Below, in pieces: positions 25,174-35,112 of a stretch of DNA of 64,000 nt. Source of the DNA: Calcarisporiella thermophila CBS 279.70 (taxonomy: Eukaryota; Calcarisporiellomycota); NCBI RefSeq assembly GCF_041956535.1, contig NW_027192211.1:433995-497994 (forward strand), given 5' to 3'. The notes under the pieces are model-generated. The model was not told the DNA's origin. It did not search any database and saw nothing but the letters and a program-made list of their open reading frames with translations. A program made the position numbers and the translations under genes. How positions within the stretch are numbered: position 1 is the stretch's first letter; each line of letters starts with the position of its first letter.

Positions 25174-26483
25174 TCACTCCACATGCCTCTCGCTCATTCT
25201 CTCGGGCTCCCCCTTGATTGCTATGTTCCACCAATCGATCCATTGTTTCACTTTTTCGTAAACCATGAAGGTGATCGCCTGCCCAGGTGCGACACGGAGC
25301 AGGCGGGGAGTCAAGCCTTTGTAAAAGGCTCGCCACCCCTCATTCTTCAGAATATGCATCGTGACGTTTCGGAAGCGGGTCCAACCACTTTCGTTGGCCA
25401 GATCGCGTGAACGTTGGATTCGCGTCTTGATGGTGTCGATAGGCGCATTAGAAATAGGCCCGAGAGCTCCCGAGAGACCCCCAACAATGAGATGTTGATA
25501 CGAAGGGAGCTCCTCATATTGCGGTTGTAATCTGTGAAGCACCTTCTTGGACTCCTGGTAGACGGTGAAGTTGACGGCTTGATTCGTAGCTGATAAGGAA
25601 ATTAGACCAAGGTGAGAAAGTTGTGTTCAAAGAGTAAATGTGGAGAGCCGAATTCGCTTACCTTGGCGAAGCGCAGTTAGAGTCACTCCCTTATACAGTG
25701 CGCTGACACCCTCCTCCTTTGTTATCACATAGGCAGCATGGGCCGCATTGCGATACTTTGGAATATCGAGTGGATCTGTCATGGAGTGCCGCTGAGCCTG
25801 TAGTCGGATTTTGACGACATCCATTGGCGTTACCACCATGACTGCCTCTGTAACACCAGCCAACAGACCAGCTTTGTATCGCAACCATACCCCGCAAAAA
25901 GAGGAGATTGAAAATCAGAATTAGAAAACATGACGAGGAATTAATCGAGTAGAACGCAGAAGCCAGGGAATTTTTTAACCGTGGGAGGAGAAAAGCACCT
26001 ATCCACACGCGACAAAACAATATAGAAAAGAAAGGAGAAAAAAAATGCTTACCCACAAAAGTACTGGTAGTAGACACCTTGCCCGTCTCCTTGTTTGCCA
26101 ACCAGCCTTTATACATCTCAAAGCTTGAAAAGCGGATGGCCATTTTCGGAACAATACCAGAAACCACGGCACCAAGACCTTTATAAAGCGCTAATGGCGA
26201 TTCTTTACGGACAATATTCATACCAACTCCGATGAAAGTTTGTCTTTTCCCCTATAGAGGAATTCAGGATAAAGGAGGAGGAGATTCTCCAGATGAGTAT
26301 CATGGATGTGTGACAAGAAATGGTTCAATTACAATAGTCTACCTGCTGTTTACCAGATTTCGCAAGTTGCATGCGTACTTTAATGGTGTCGAGTGGATGG
26401 CAGCAACATGCTTCTGCAAGCCCAGCAATCCCACCCGCCACTAGATGGGTTGAAAGAGATTTCTTTTGATCGCTATTGGGCAT
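25174..26483 (-). CDS. SFC1: Mitochondrial succinate/fumarate carrier
   Basis: This inner-membrane carrier exchanges cytosolic succinate for mitochondrial fumarate; in yeast it supports growth on ethanol or acetate. The first exon gives STHLVAGGIAGLAEACCCHP then LDTIKVRMQLAKSG, the first carrier signature. The second starts FIGVGMNIVRKESPLALYKG and continues GIVPKMAIRFSSFEMYKGWL. The third has AGLLAGVTEAVMVVTPMDVV then KIRLQAQ, with HAAYVITKEEGVSALYKGV. The last has ISNAPIDTIKTRIQ, LKNEGWRAFYKGLTPRLLRV and APGQAITFMVYEKVKQW. Three Px[DE]xxK[RK]-type signatures and six expected helices are visible. Four exons; introns are about 100-180 bases. Similarity to yeast Sfc1 is high throughout, including the CCHPLDTIKVRMQ start. 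Confidence 0.92.
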
Positions 26484-27235
26484 TGTGGGGGATGGGATTC
26501 AAGAAATGGAATAAGAAAAAGAGAAGAGCGTGGTTTATACACGGAAAGAATTAGATGAAGAAGAAGGCGAAAATTTTACGTGTGGAGAACCGCAGGAAAA
26601 GCATCCCGGTTAACACGTGAGAGAGAGAAATCATATGTCACTATGAAATGTCAAAATCGTGCATTCAGAGCTTGGGCAGATTTGCGAATTTCTTGTCGCA
26701 TTTGACCCTCTAAGCCATTTTTAAAACCGCCCAGCATAGAGAGCCTACAGATTTGCCAGAGTAACCAGCGGCCCTGTGAGAAGAGCGACAGTATGGGCCC
26801 TCCAAAAGGTGTAAAGCAAGGGGTAAATGATTTTAGCCACTTTCTTTTTCTATATACCACCTCCAATCCTTTTAGCATCTCCACTCACTAGAAATCTAAC
26901 CTCGCTCTCTATTAGGCATTCTGCAGCTAATTAATATGGATTAGGGATGGTTCATGCTATGTGTTCAAATTTCCACCAATTTTAATCAACCACCAGGTAT
27001 ACCAGATAACCTCCTAGTAAATCCGCTCTTTAATTATGAATGACCTCATGGGCGTTGCATAACCCAAAACAGTACACTATTGGATTCCGTTGCATATCGT
27101 TTGAAATATCAAGAAGTCGAGGCAAAACAAGACTGTTTCTCATTTCTTGTACTTGAGTCTCAAATTTGTATCAAGCATCGAAAAACTAGAGTTGGTGGCT
27201 TAGCAAGTAACTTTGACCGACAGCCAACAAAAATA
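26484..27235. other. Divergent intergenic region, SFC1 / NEPRO-like
   Basis: Both flanking genes are transcribed away from this 752-base segment, so it should contain two promoters. No further gene recognised. Confidence 0.45.
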
Positions 27236-29141
27236 ATGTTTCGAAGTAGACATATAGCCAAAATAATGCATTATAATCGATCAATTCCTCGGGTCATTTC
27301 TCCTCCATTGCCACCTAGCAGCCCCACTCCTCGATCCTTGCTCCGGTTTAATCCAGAGCATGAACAGCGCCTCCGTCGGCTTGTACAATATTACTGGAAC
27401 TTTCAGAAGAAGCGAGAAGTATGGGACGAGCTCCATGTTCTGGATCGACTTTATTACCGCAATAAGAGTCAGCATAGGAATAATTTGTACTGGAAAAAAC
27501 TATGTGAGGTAGGTTAATGACAGCTAAGCCTGAAAGACATGGCCATGTTAACCTCGTTATTTAAAGGTTCGTCGATTGATGACGAGATTAAACGAGCTGG
27601 ATCTTGCCGGCAAAATTTCGCAACTACATCAGGCATTTTACCCTAAAAAACAGTACTTTTTTACTCGAGATTCCCTTTCTTCTGCGCTCTAATGAATTTT
27701 TTTTTTGTAATCCATACTTGTGTAGGGGCAAGAAAATGAAAGGACAATGGGAATTCATTCCTGAACGAGAATTAATGTTTTATACCCTGCACTATATTAA
27801 TGCGGGTCACGCGTTGATGCAGAAGGTATGGCATATCCTATTTAATATAATTTGGATCAATGGCTAATCCGCACCACAACTATGATGATAGTCTCTTGAT
27901 GCATTCTTAAAAGCCTATGCGTAAGCCCATCGAACACCTGTTTATAATCCCTCCGTTGACTTAACGTAATATCTTTTTAGTACATTTCAGAACTTGCTTA
28001 GCACTGCCAACTTCATGCCAATGGCCCTACTTTTCATGAGCATTTTAAGCCGAATGCGTGTTTTTATCATTGCATGGAAGCAGGAATTGGAGGAATTATA
28101 CGCCATGCTCTACGAATGGGTTGCCGATTTTCCAGTTAATTCTCCAGCCCTTGCTTTGGCTTTGGTTCTCTACATAGAATTGACGATTTATATATAACCT
28201 AGGAAAAGGATTCGCGCTATCCGCTTAAATACGAGGATTTGCCGCTCTCTTTAAAAGGGGATCTCTCTGAGGACCAAATGGAGGTTGAGAAGGAGGACGC
28301 AAGGTAAATTTACAACATTTTGTGCGTACTTGACGCCCACATCACAAGAGAATGGCGCCATTCATGGCAACCTCTGGGCTAATCACTTTTTGCTAAAGCA
28401 GGATTAGCGAGCCCGAATTTTTAAAGGAGGAGAGCCTGCCTAATACCACTTCAGTCATGGCGGCAAGGAGACGCGTTTTGGAGCTAGAGGATATTGGAGG
28501 TACATCCTATCTATTTGGATTCTATATTGCTTTATAAACGAAAAATCGTCTGTTTAGAATCGATTGATATCGTTTCCATCCCACGCTCGTTTTCCAGGCA
28601 AGGTAGCGCACCCACTGCTCCGAACTCTACGCCCGAAACCACGAGTGCCGATAGGCCTCCACATTCACTGCCAGCGAGAATCATTGAGAATCGGAAACCG
28701 ACAGAGCCGAAATTAGCCGCGGATGAGTTAGCTAATGAAACCAAAAAGACGAAGAAGAAGAAGCGCAAACGCATCATGTCGGTTGCCGAGGAAGCTGACA
28801 AGGCGGTCAAACTCCAGAAGACATTTATGGACGACGATTCTATTTTGGACGAAATCGACTCCATTTTTGGCAAACCCCTCATTCCTTCAGCCATCCCTTC
28901 TGCCTCAAAAACGAATATCACCCAACAGAAAAATCCAAGCAAAACGGCCAATCCAGAAAAGAAATCCATCTCTGAAGAGGGCGAGCCGGGACCAAGGACT
29001 GGCGCTGGAAAACCGCGAGATGCGTATTCGAGCGCTAAGCCACAGGGAAATTGGGATGAAATTGAGAGCATTTTCGGCTCGGGGAAGGAGGATAACAAGA
29101 GACAGGCGACGCTGGGTGTGAGAAAACGTAAGAAGAAATAA
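27236..29141 (+). CDS. NEPRO/RMP1-like nucleolar protein (RNase MRP-associated family)
   Basis: The family includes animal NEPRO and yeast Rmp1, nucleolar proteins linked to RNase MRP and rRNA processing. After an N-terminus starting at ATG 27236 (MFRSRHIAKIMHYNR), the conserved helical region reads HEQRLRRLVQYYWNFQKKRE, VLDRLYYRNKSQHRNNLYW, VRRLMTRLNELDLAGKI, ERELMFYTLHYINAGHALMQ and ANFMPMALLFMSILSRMRVF. A long disordered tail contains the basic KKTKKKKRKRIM nuclear/nucleolar signal and two copies of a short motif (ILDEIDSIFG and NWDEIESIFG), ending KRKKK before TAA. Seven introns are inferred; the last acceptor (CCAGGCAAG) was chosen to keep frame. Family assignment rests on pattern and order, not on a search. 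Confidence 0.7.
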
Positions 29142-30837
29142 ACAAATGTAGTGCTTGGAGACATCGGCCCTTTGACGCCGGAGTTTAATGAGCTTGGAGC
29201 AAATCACTTGGTGTTTCTCGCTATTTCATTCATTTCAGAATACATGGAATGAAACTGGCTCTTCAGAGTTGTCATGATTCGCATCCATATTTGAAAGTAG
29301 ATGCGTCGTATTTTCTTTTCCTTCAGAGTCTAGGTTCACCTACAAGAATATTCCCACGAAGGGTGGGTGTCAGATTACATGACCTCAAAGTGGGCAAATG
29401 ATGCTACATGGGACCATAAAAGAAATCTAAGTTGGGCAACTGTGTTGTTGCTTTTTCAAAAGGTGCATTCCAATGAAACCCGAACCGAGCAAGATGGGCA
29501 GAGAAATGCCATCAAGGGGGTGGGAGGGGGAGGGAGGGGATGGTGAAGCCATTCATAAATTGGGAAAGGACAGATCCATGGACAGTGTAGCTTGAACCTC
29601 TTGAATCAAAAGCATCCTAAGAGTGGAGGGAAAATGCACTGATACGATAGCTGCAAGATAAAAAAAGCATTCATATATAGACTAGAACATGTCAAACTTA
29701 TAACTGACAATCTCTAATTTGTATTAATAATTCCTATTCGACTTTAATGAAACGGTATTTCAATTGTCACTTTCTACTCTGGAGGCGAAGGGGAAAAATG
29801 ATCTTTAAGCTCAAACACGTGATAATACGTGTTTTAGACAACCTACAATCCCCCCTCTCCGCTCGGTTTCTGATGCATAGGCTTTTATACAGACAAAGGA
29901 AGCAGATCACTCTCTCCAAGAGAACCGCTTCCAATTGCCGAGTCTATGACTACAAACAAACCAAGGCGCAAAATGGTGTGACAGGTCTGTTCTCAGGAAC
30001 ACAGATATCTGCATCGAGTATCCCCAGGTTTAAAGGCTTTCGGATGCCAATGATATCCGGAGTTTTTAATTGAGAAAATACAAGCACATTAGATAATGCG
30101 TGGAATATGGGTCAAGGAATATTACCAGAGGATAAAAAAAATGAACGTCGTGGGATGCTGCCAAGATCATTGGAAGCATTTGACCAAGGATGTGGCGAGA
30201 GCAAAAAAAAAAGCTAAGATTTATAAATAAGTCATGTTTGACAATCCAATCTGGGAATTTCCTCTCAAATATGGGGAGTCTTGTAACGAACAGACGTGAT
30301 ACCTCGACATGGTTTCACTTCTTTTCTTGGCCCCGAATGTTATCCCGACAGCCCGACCGACTTTCCCCCGGCCACCACCGCAGAATTCAATAGCCCCTAT
30401 ATTCTATACAGCAACGGCCGCGGTTCTCCGATGGAGTCCAGCGTATGATCGATGGTTCAACCCCGGCCGATTTGCCCTCTTGTCTCTGCAGTACCAGTAT
30501 GCTCCATCGATGCTGTGTATCTGCGGAAGCATGTTCTCTTTTTCTCTTGAATTTGGCGGTTTCGTCATCCGCAAAGAAATCTAGGGTAACCTGGGGTTCC
30601 AGAGTGAGGTTGCCAAGGAGTTTCAACCTATCTCCCTCCTTACCTTACTCGTGATCGAGATCAGAACCAATACCAGCCGGCACAAACAAAATTCTAGAGT
30701 GCCCAAATAATGCGAGGACGAAATTAGCAGTTTCATCGAAGAGATATAAGAGCCCCTTCCGACTTCGCGACTTTTAGACGGGTGTTTTTTTCTTTTGGTT
30801 GCTGCTTTTCCTCAGAAAGAACCTGAATAAAAGCTCT
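29142..30837. other. 1.7-kb upstream region of the Zap1-like gene
   Basis: No supported gene. Holds the 3' flank of the NEPRO-like gene and the likely long promoter of the zinc-finger gene. It has a G-rich run at 29516-29539. Frames near 30309-30650 on both strands lack homology. Confidence 0.4.
29516..29539 (+). repeat. G-quadruplex-type G-run cluster
   Basis: Five consecutive G-runs of 5, 3, 5, 3 and 4 separated by single T or A bases, GGGGGTGGGAGGGGGAGGG and onward. This satisfies the usual four-run G-quadruplex pattern with one-base loops. It lies about 375 bases past the NEPRO-like stop. Confidence 0.7.
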
Positions 30838-32359
30838 ATGGCTCTACTCACCCCACAAACGCATCCCTCTCACTACATGCCCTCTTATGAAAGTAAATAT
30901 TTCCAACAGCGCTTCTCGTGTTGCTACTTCCCCCTACAGCTACTGAAGATGAAGAACGAGTCCTGCCAGCAGCAGGTGTGTTCATGTAAACCATGCGCAA
31001 CGAACGAGCTGGTGGACTGCTGCGATGAGTGCTGCCCTCTCACGAAGGGCGAGGGGCCGTACGCGCGGAACTTGCCACACCAGCCGTCCTCCCAGGCCTC
31101 CTCGTCGGGTGGAGCGAGCATGCCACGAACTCCACCGCACCGAATCTCATTGCCGCCACTTAATTTCGGAAAGAGTGGCTTAAAGAGACTCCCACCCGGT
31201 ACCACCCTTCCCCCCATCCCTGACCTGCTATCCGTTCCACAGCCCCCCTTCAACCAAAGAGTGCGCCTGGCGGTTGGCGGGCGACCCTCCGGGGTGCCGG
31301 CGCCTTCCTTCCCATTCTCACGGGATGCATCCGTAGGTGGCGCCAGCGGAGCCAACGACAGCAGCAACTACAGCAGGGCCGGCACGGACCGCCACGCCTA
31401 TAGCACCCACTACGGCAGTCGCAATAGCAGCATCAGCGAAGAGGCAGCTCAGCCCAGCTCCAGCCAGGTCCGCTGCCAGTGGACCACGTGCACCGCGGAG
31501 TTTTTCCATCTGGAGGACCTCGTTATCCACCTCTGCAAGCTGCACGTGTCCCGGCAGCCCTATGGGTCCCGGTGCCGGTGGAGCTCCTGTAACGTCGAGA
31601 AGCCCGAGAACGACGAGCTGCTGCTGCATCTCTGCAGAGACCATCTTGGCACCGACCTGCAGCTGACCTGCCGGTGGGCGGGCTGCACCCGCCTCTTCCA
31701 AACGTTCGAGCAGTTGACGCTGCACATCTGCAGCGACCATATTGGCTCCGGCCTCAGCGAGTACTACTGCCAGTGGGAAGCGTGCGAGCGCCGCTCTAGA
31801 CCCTTCTACCAGCGCCAGAAAATCCTCCGCCACATCAAGACCCACACGGGAGACCGCCCCTACCAGTGCTCGGTGTGCAACAAGCGCTTCAGCGAGCCGA
31901 ACGTGCGGGCGCAGCACATGCGCACGCACACGGGCGAGAAGCCGTACAAGTGCCCCATGGAGGGATGCCACCGATCCTTCTCGATCAAGGCCGCCCTGAC
32001 CATCCACTACCGCGTCCATAGTGGCGAGCGGCCGTTCATCTGCAACTTCGAGGGGTGCGAAAGAAGATTCGCCGAGTCCTCCAACCTTAAGAAGCACGTA
32101 AGTAGCTGCGTTGTCGCTCCTGCCTGCTGAATCTGGACTGACGCCCTTTCCCCCTCCTCCCATGCCCCCACAGTCTCGGATACACACAGGCGAACGCCCC
32201 TTCCGATGCAAGGAGGTCGGGTGCGATAAGGTTGGTTGGACTTGTGACAATTTAAGCCTAATGCCCGTGCCGTCTCATTACTTTGCCTCTTTTGGACATT
32301 AGCGATTCAGCAGATCGGATCAGGCCACAAGACACTGGAAGACTCACCAGCGCCTATGA
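30838..32359 (+). CDS. Zap1-like C2H2 zinc-finger transcription factor
   Basis: A nuclear DNA-binding regulator with eight C2H2 fingers. Fingers 1-4 have the C-x4-C form with Trp: [57 protein letters not shown] and [20 protein letters not shown]. Fingers 5-8 are joined by TGEKP-type linkers: [45 protein letters not shown] and [17 protein letters not shown]. Two introns split the last finger pair; splicing restores [13 protein letters not shown]. The order resembles Zap1/ZafA zinc-responsive factors. The N-terminus carries nine cysteines within about 30 residues ([20 protein letters not shown]), plausibly a metal-binding or sensing site. ATG 30838 is the first in frame. The gene is GC-rich. 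Zinc response is inferred; a GLIS/ZIC-like role is possible. Confidence 0.75.
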
Positions 32360-32787
32360 ACCCAAATCCTATTTTCATTGTAGTTCTAATTTGTACAAAG
32401 CTCTATGCAAACCAATAATATAGTTAAAGTTTTCCTCTTACACTCCCTCCTCCCTCCATTGGTCTTGCTCCGGGTTCCCCTGGCGCCCGCTCCTCCTCCT
32501 CGGAAGGCTGTCCGCCTGCTCCTGATTACTTAAGAATGGCGAGTGGGCGAGAGGGGCAGTGGGCGGGCGGGCGGGGCGATTAAGTAAACACAAGGTTGGA
32601 ACACAACGCGGCTGTCCATCCCGTGATATTTATACGGGCCAAATAGGCCCTTGGGCCGCCGCCTTTTTCCCGCGCACAATCCTTCAGCGCACGAAGGAAA
32701 ACCCGGGAATCGAGAGTGGGACGTCGACCAGCACCACGACCACCGCCGTATCGAATCCGTACACCCCCACCCCCCCCCCCCGAGTGT
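32360..32787. other. Intergenic spacer, Zap1-like / mucin-like gene
   Basis: 3' flank of the zinc-finger gene, then a GC-rich promoter-like segment with a C13-type run just before the next ATG. No gene seen. Confidence 0.4.
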
Positions 32788-34692
32788 ATGCCGCTTTCCA
32801 CCCCTAAGCGCTGCGTCTTCACCCTGTTTCTGTCGCCCCTGATAGCTGCCCCTTTCTTCATCGGGCCCTCGCCGTCGATAACGGACCCATCGCTGCCGTG
32901 TCTGGCGCCCCTCTGGGTGCATGCGGACCGGGGGGATGGGTGGGCCGCCCAGTTCAAATCGGCGGCGAGCATGGAAGGCTGTAGGTGGGCTCGCCTGGCC
33001 AAGCAAGCCATGGTGGTGAAGCGTGGAGGCAAGGCCGGGGAAAAGCAAGACACGCCAAAGGCCAAGGAGGACAAGCCGGCCCAAAGTGAGAAGAAAGATC
33101 CGGCAAAGCCGGACAATGCATCGGAAAAAGAGAGAGGGGAGGAGAGGCCCAAGGAGGCCAAGGATGGCGAAGCAAAACCCTCCCCAGGCAACGACGGCGG
33201 CGGAAGAGAGAAGGAGGGCTCGAAGCCTGAGACGGGGAAGAAGGGCGAAGAAGGGGCTCCGCCTAGGAACGACGAGCCTCCTGCGAAAGACAAGGAAGGA
33301 AAGGAGAAACCTTCACAGAAGCCTGACATGCCGACTAAGAAAGAAAACCCCGTGCAGGAGGATGCTCCAACCTCGCGTGTGGAAGAGGCTGCAGAGGCCA
33401 GTGCGATAGAGAACAGTAAACCCTCTCCCAAGCCCATGGACCCAAGTTCAGATGCAATGCAGGACCATTCCATGACGGAGAAAAGCGAATCTCCTACTCA
33501 AGTTGTGCCCCCTAGTTCAGAGCGACTTCAAGATGCAAGGTCCAACTCCCGAGAACCGACCCCGTCCTATTCCTCAGGCACTAATGACATCACGAAAGAT
33601 GCATCCGCCATAGATTCACAGATACCTCTTTCTAGTCTCCCCCCTTCCACCCACGACACTTCAGATCCCTCCCCAACCCCCTCTCCAACCTCTGCTTCAC
33701 TCATCTCAACATCTTCATCCTCCACACTGCCCGAATCAACCTCACCTTTACCGTCACAATCTCTCATCCCCATTACCTCAATAGACCCCATCTCCATCTC
33801 CTCCACGCTCCCGTCCTCTACGGGGACCTCAGTATCGTCTTATGGTTATACCACCAACAGCTCTACCCACCCTACCCAACCCGGATACTCTTTCCCGCCA
33901 AGCTCCACTACGGAAAATAGCACGCCAACCGACGCCAGCAACATCAATAGCAGAGCCTCGGACACCAGCAGCAGCAGTAGCAGCACCAGCGGCAAGCGGC
34001 CATTTAACCCAATCGATCGAGAATCGGAAAATACGAGCATCAAGATAACGGACAGCCTAGACTCTTCCTCCACCACACCCCCCCCTCCCACTAGTAGCTC
34101 CTCTTCCGACGAGAATTCTCGCCCCGGCACGTCATCGTCCGCTTCGATTCTCTCCACGTCGACTGGCCCCAGCCCCATAAGCGAAGGGGATAAGCCGTCC
34201 ACGTCGAGCTCGCAATCCACTTCCGGGAACCCTAGCCCCTCCACTGGTAATGACAACTACACCCTACTTTTGCGGTGGTGAACACCCGCTGAAGTTAATG
34301 CTTCTTCCCTAGACCTTAGCAGCGCGCCAACGCCTCCCCTCCTTCGGACCCCTTTCACCTCGCTTTCCACCACCCCCACCCTCTCACCTACCTCCACCGA
34401 CACTCCCAACCCCTCCGCATCTCTCCCCCGTGAGCCTGGCCCCACGGACGGCCAGCCATTCCCCAGCATGCCTCCACCCAAATGCAGCCGATACGACTGC
34501 GAAGGCTCGTTCTCCACGGTGATCATCGTCCCGACCAATGTTCCACCCCCCTCGTCGGTCAAGCCAGTGTTCGTGGTATTCAAGGGGGAGGGGATCGCGG
34601 CTAGATCGGCGGGAAAGTCGATGCAAATGGAGCCCATGATTTGGGGGGTGACGGTGATGGCCGTGATTTTCCAAATCTTTTATTGTACATAA
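32788..34692 (+). CDS. Mucin-like, probably GPI-anchored cell-surface protein
   Basis: ATG 32788 opens a plausible signal peptide (RCVFTLFLSPLIAAPFFIG). A Lys/Glu/Pro-rich hydrophilic region follows (KAKEDKPAQSEKKDPAKPD), then about 300 residues dominated by Ser, Thr and Pro, typical of O-glycosylated wall or mucin-type proteins. A 66-base intron (34247-34312, GTAATG...CTAG) joins the Ser-rich part to a C-terminal exon with two cysteines (KCSRYDCEG). It ends in a small-residue region (GIAARSAGKS) and a hydrophobic tail (IWGVTVMAVIFQIFYCT), the layout of a GPI-anchor signal. Without this intron the frame would stop at 34281 and lose the anchor. No family is recognised; composition is low-complexity. 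Length is about 610 residues. Confidence 0.6.
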
Positions 34693-35112
34693 ACCACTCT
34701 TCTATTTGAGTAGCTGAGCTACCCCTCCTGCACAAGGTATGCCTATTAACTATTGAATCTAATATAATATAATCCACCCAACTTGAGAAAGGCTGCTCCT
34801 TCCTCCCTCCCCCTCCCCCCCCCCCTCCCCTTCCCTTTTTGTCCAATCTATCGATAAATACACATCTATGTATATTTCTTTCATTAACCATGTGCTGAAT
34901 AACATCCAACCAGTGTATGTACGCACAAGCAATAACAATAGCAATACTGATACACTGAAGCATCCAAAACAGGCTCAATCGAATGTGAACTAATGAAGAT
35001 GAAATTACAGAGGATAAATAAACATGCTGATGGGGATACTAATGCCAATAAGGATGAAATCTGAAAACTACAATCGCCACGGCCCCTCGCAGTCCACCCG
35101 CCCCCTGGATCG
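34693..35112. terminator. Convergent 3' flanks with a polypyrimidine tract
   Basis: Spacer between two converging genes. Contains a pyrimidine tract at about 34795-34840 with several C-runs (CCTCCCCCTCCCCCCC and onward), which is a G-quadruplex pattern on the minus strand. Confidence 0.45.

Noticed and set aside
25174-26483. Tricarboxylate (citrate) carrier as an alternative to SFC1
   Set aside because: The first signature CCHPLDTIKVRMQ and the SNAPIDTIKTR and RVAPGQA motifs match succinate/fumarate carriers better.
31318-32250. Long open frame antisense to the zinc-finger gene
   Set aside because: It mirrors a GC-rich coding exon; no homology, and the sense strand encodes eight clear zinc fingers.
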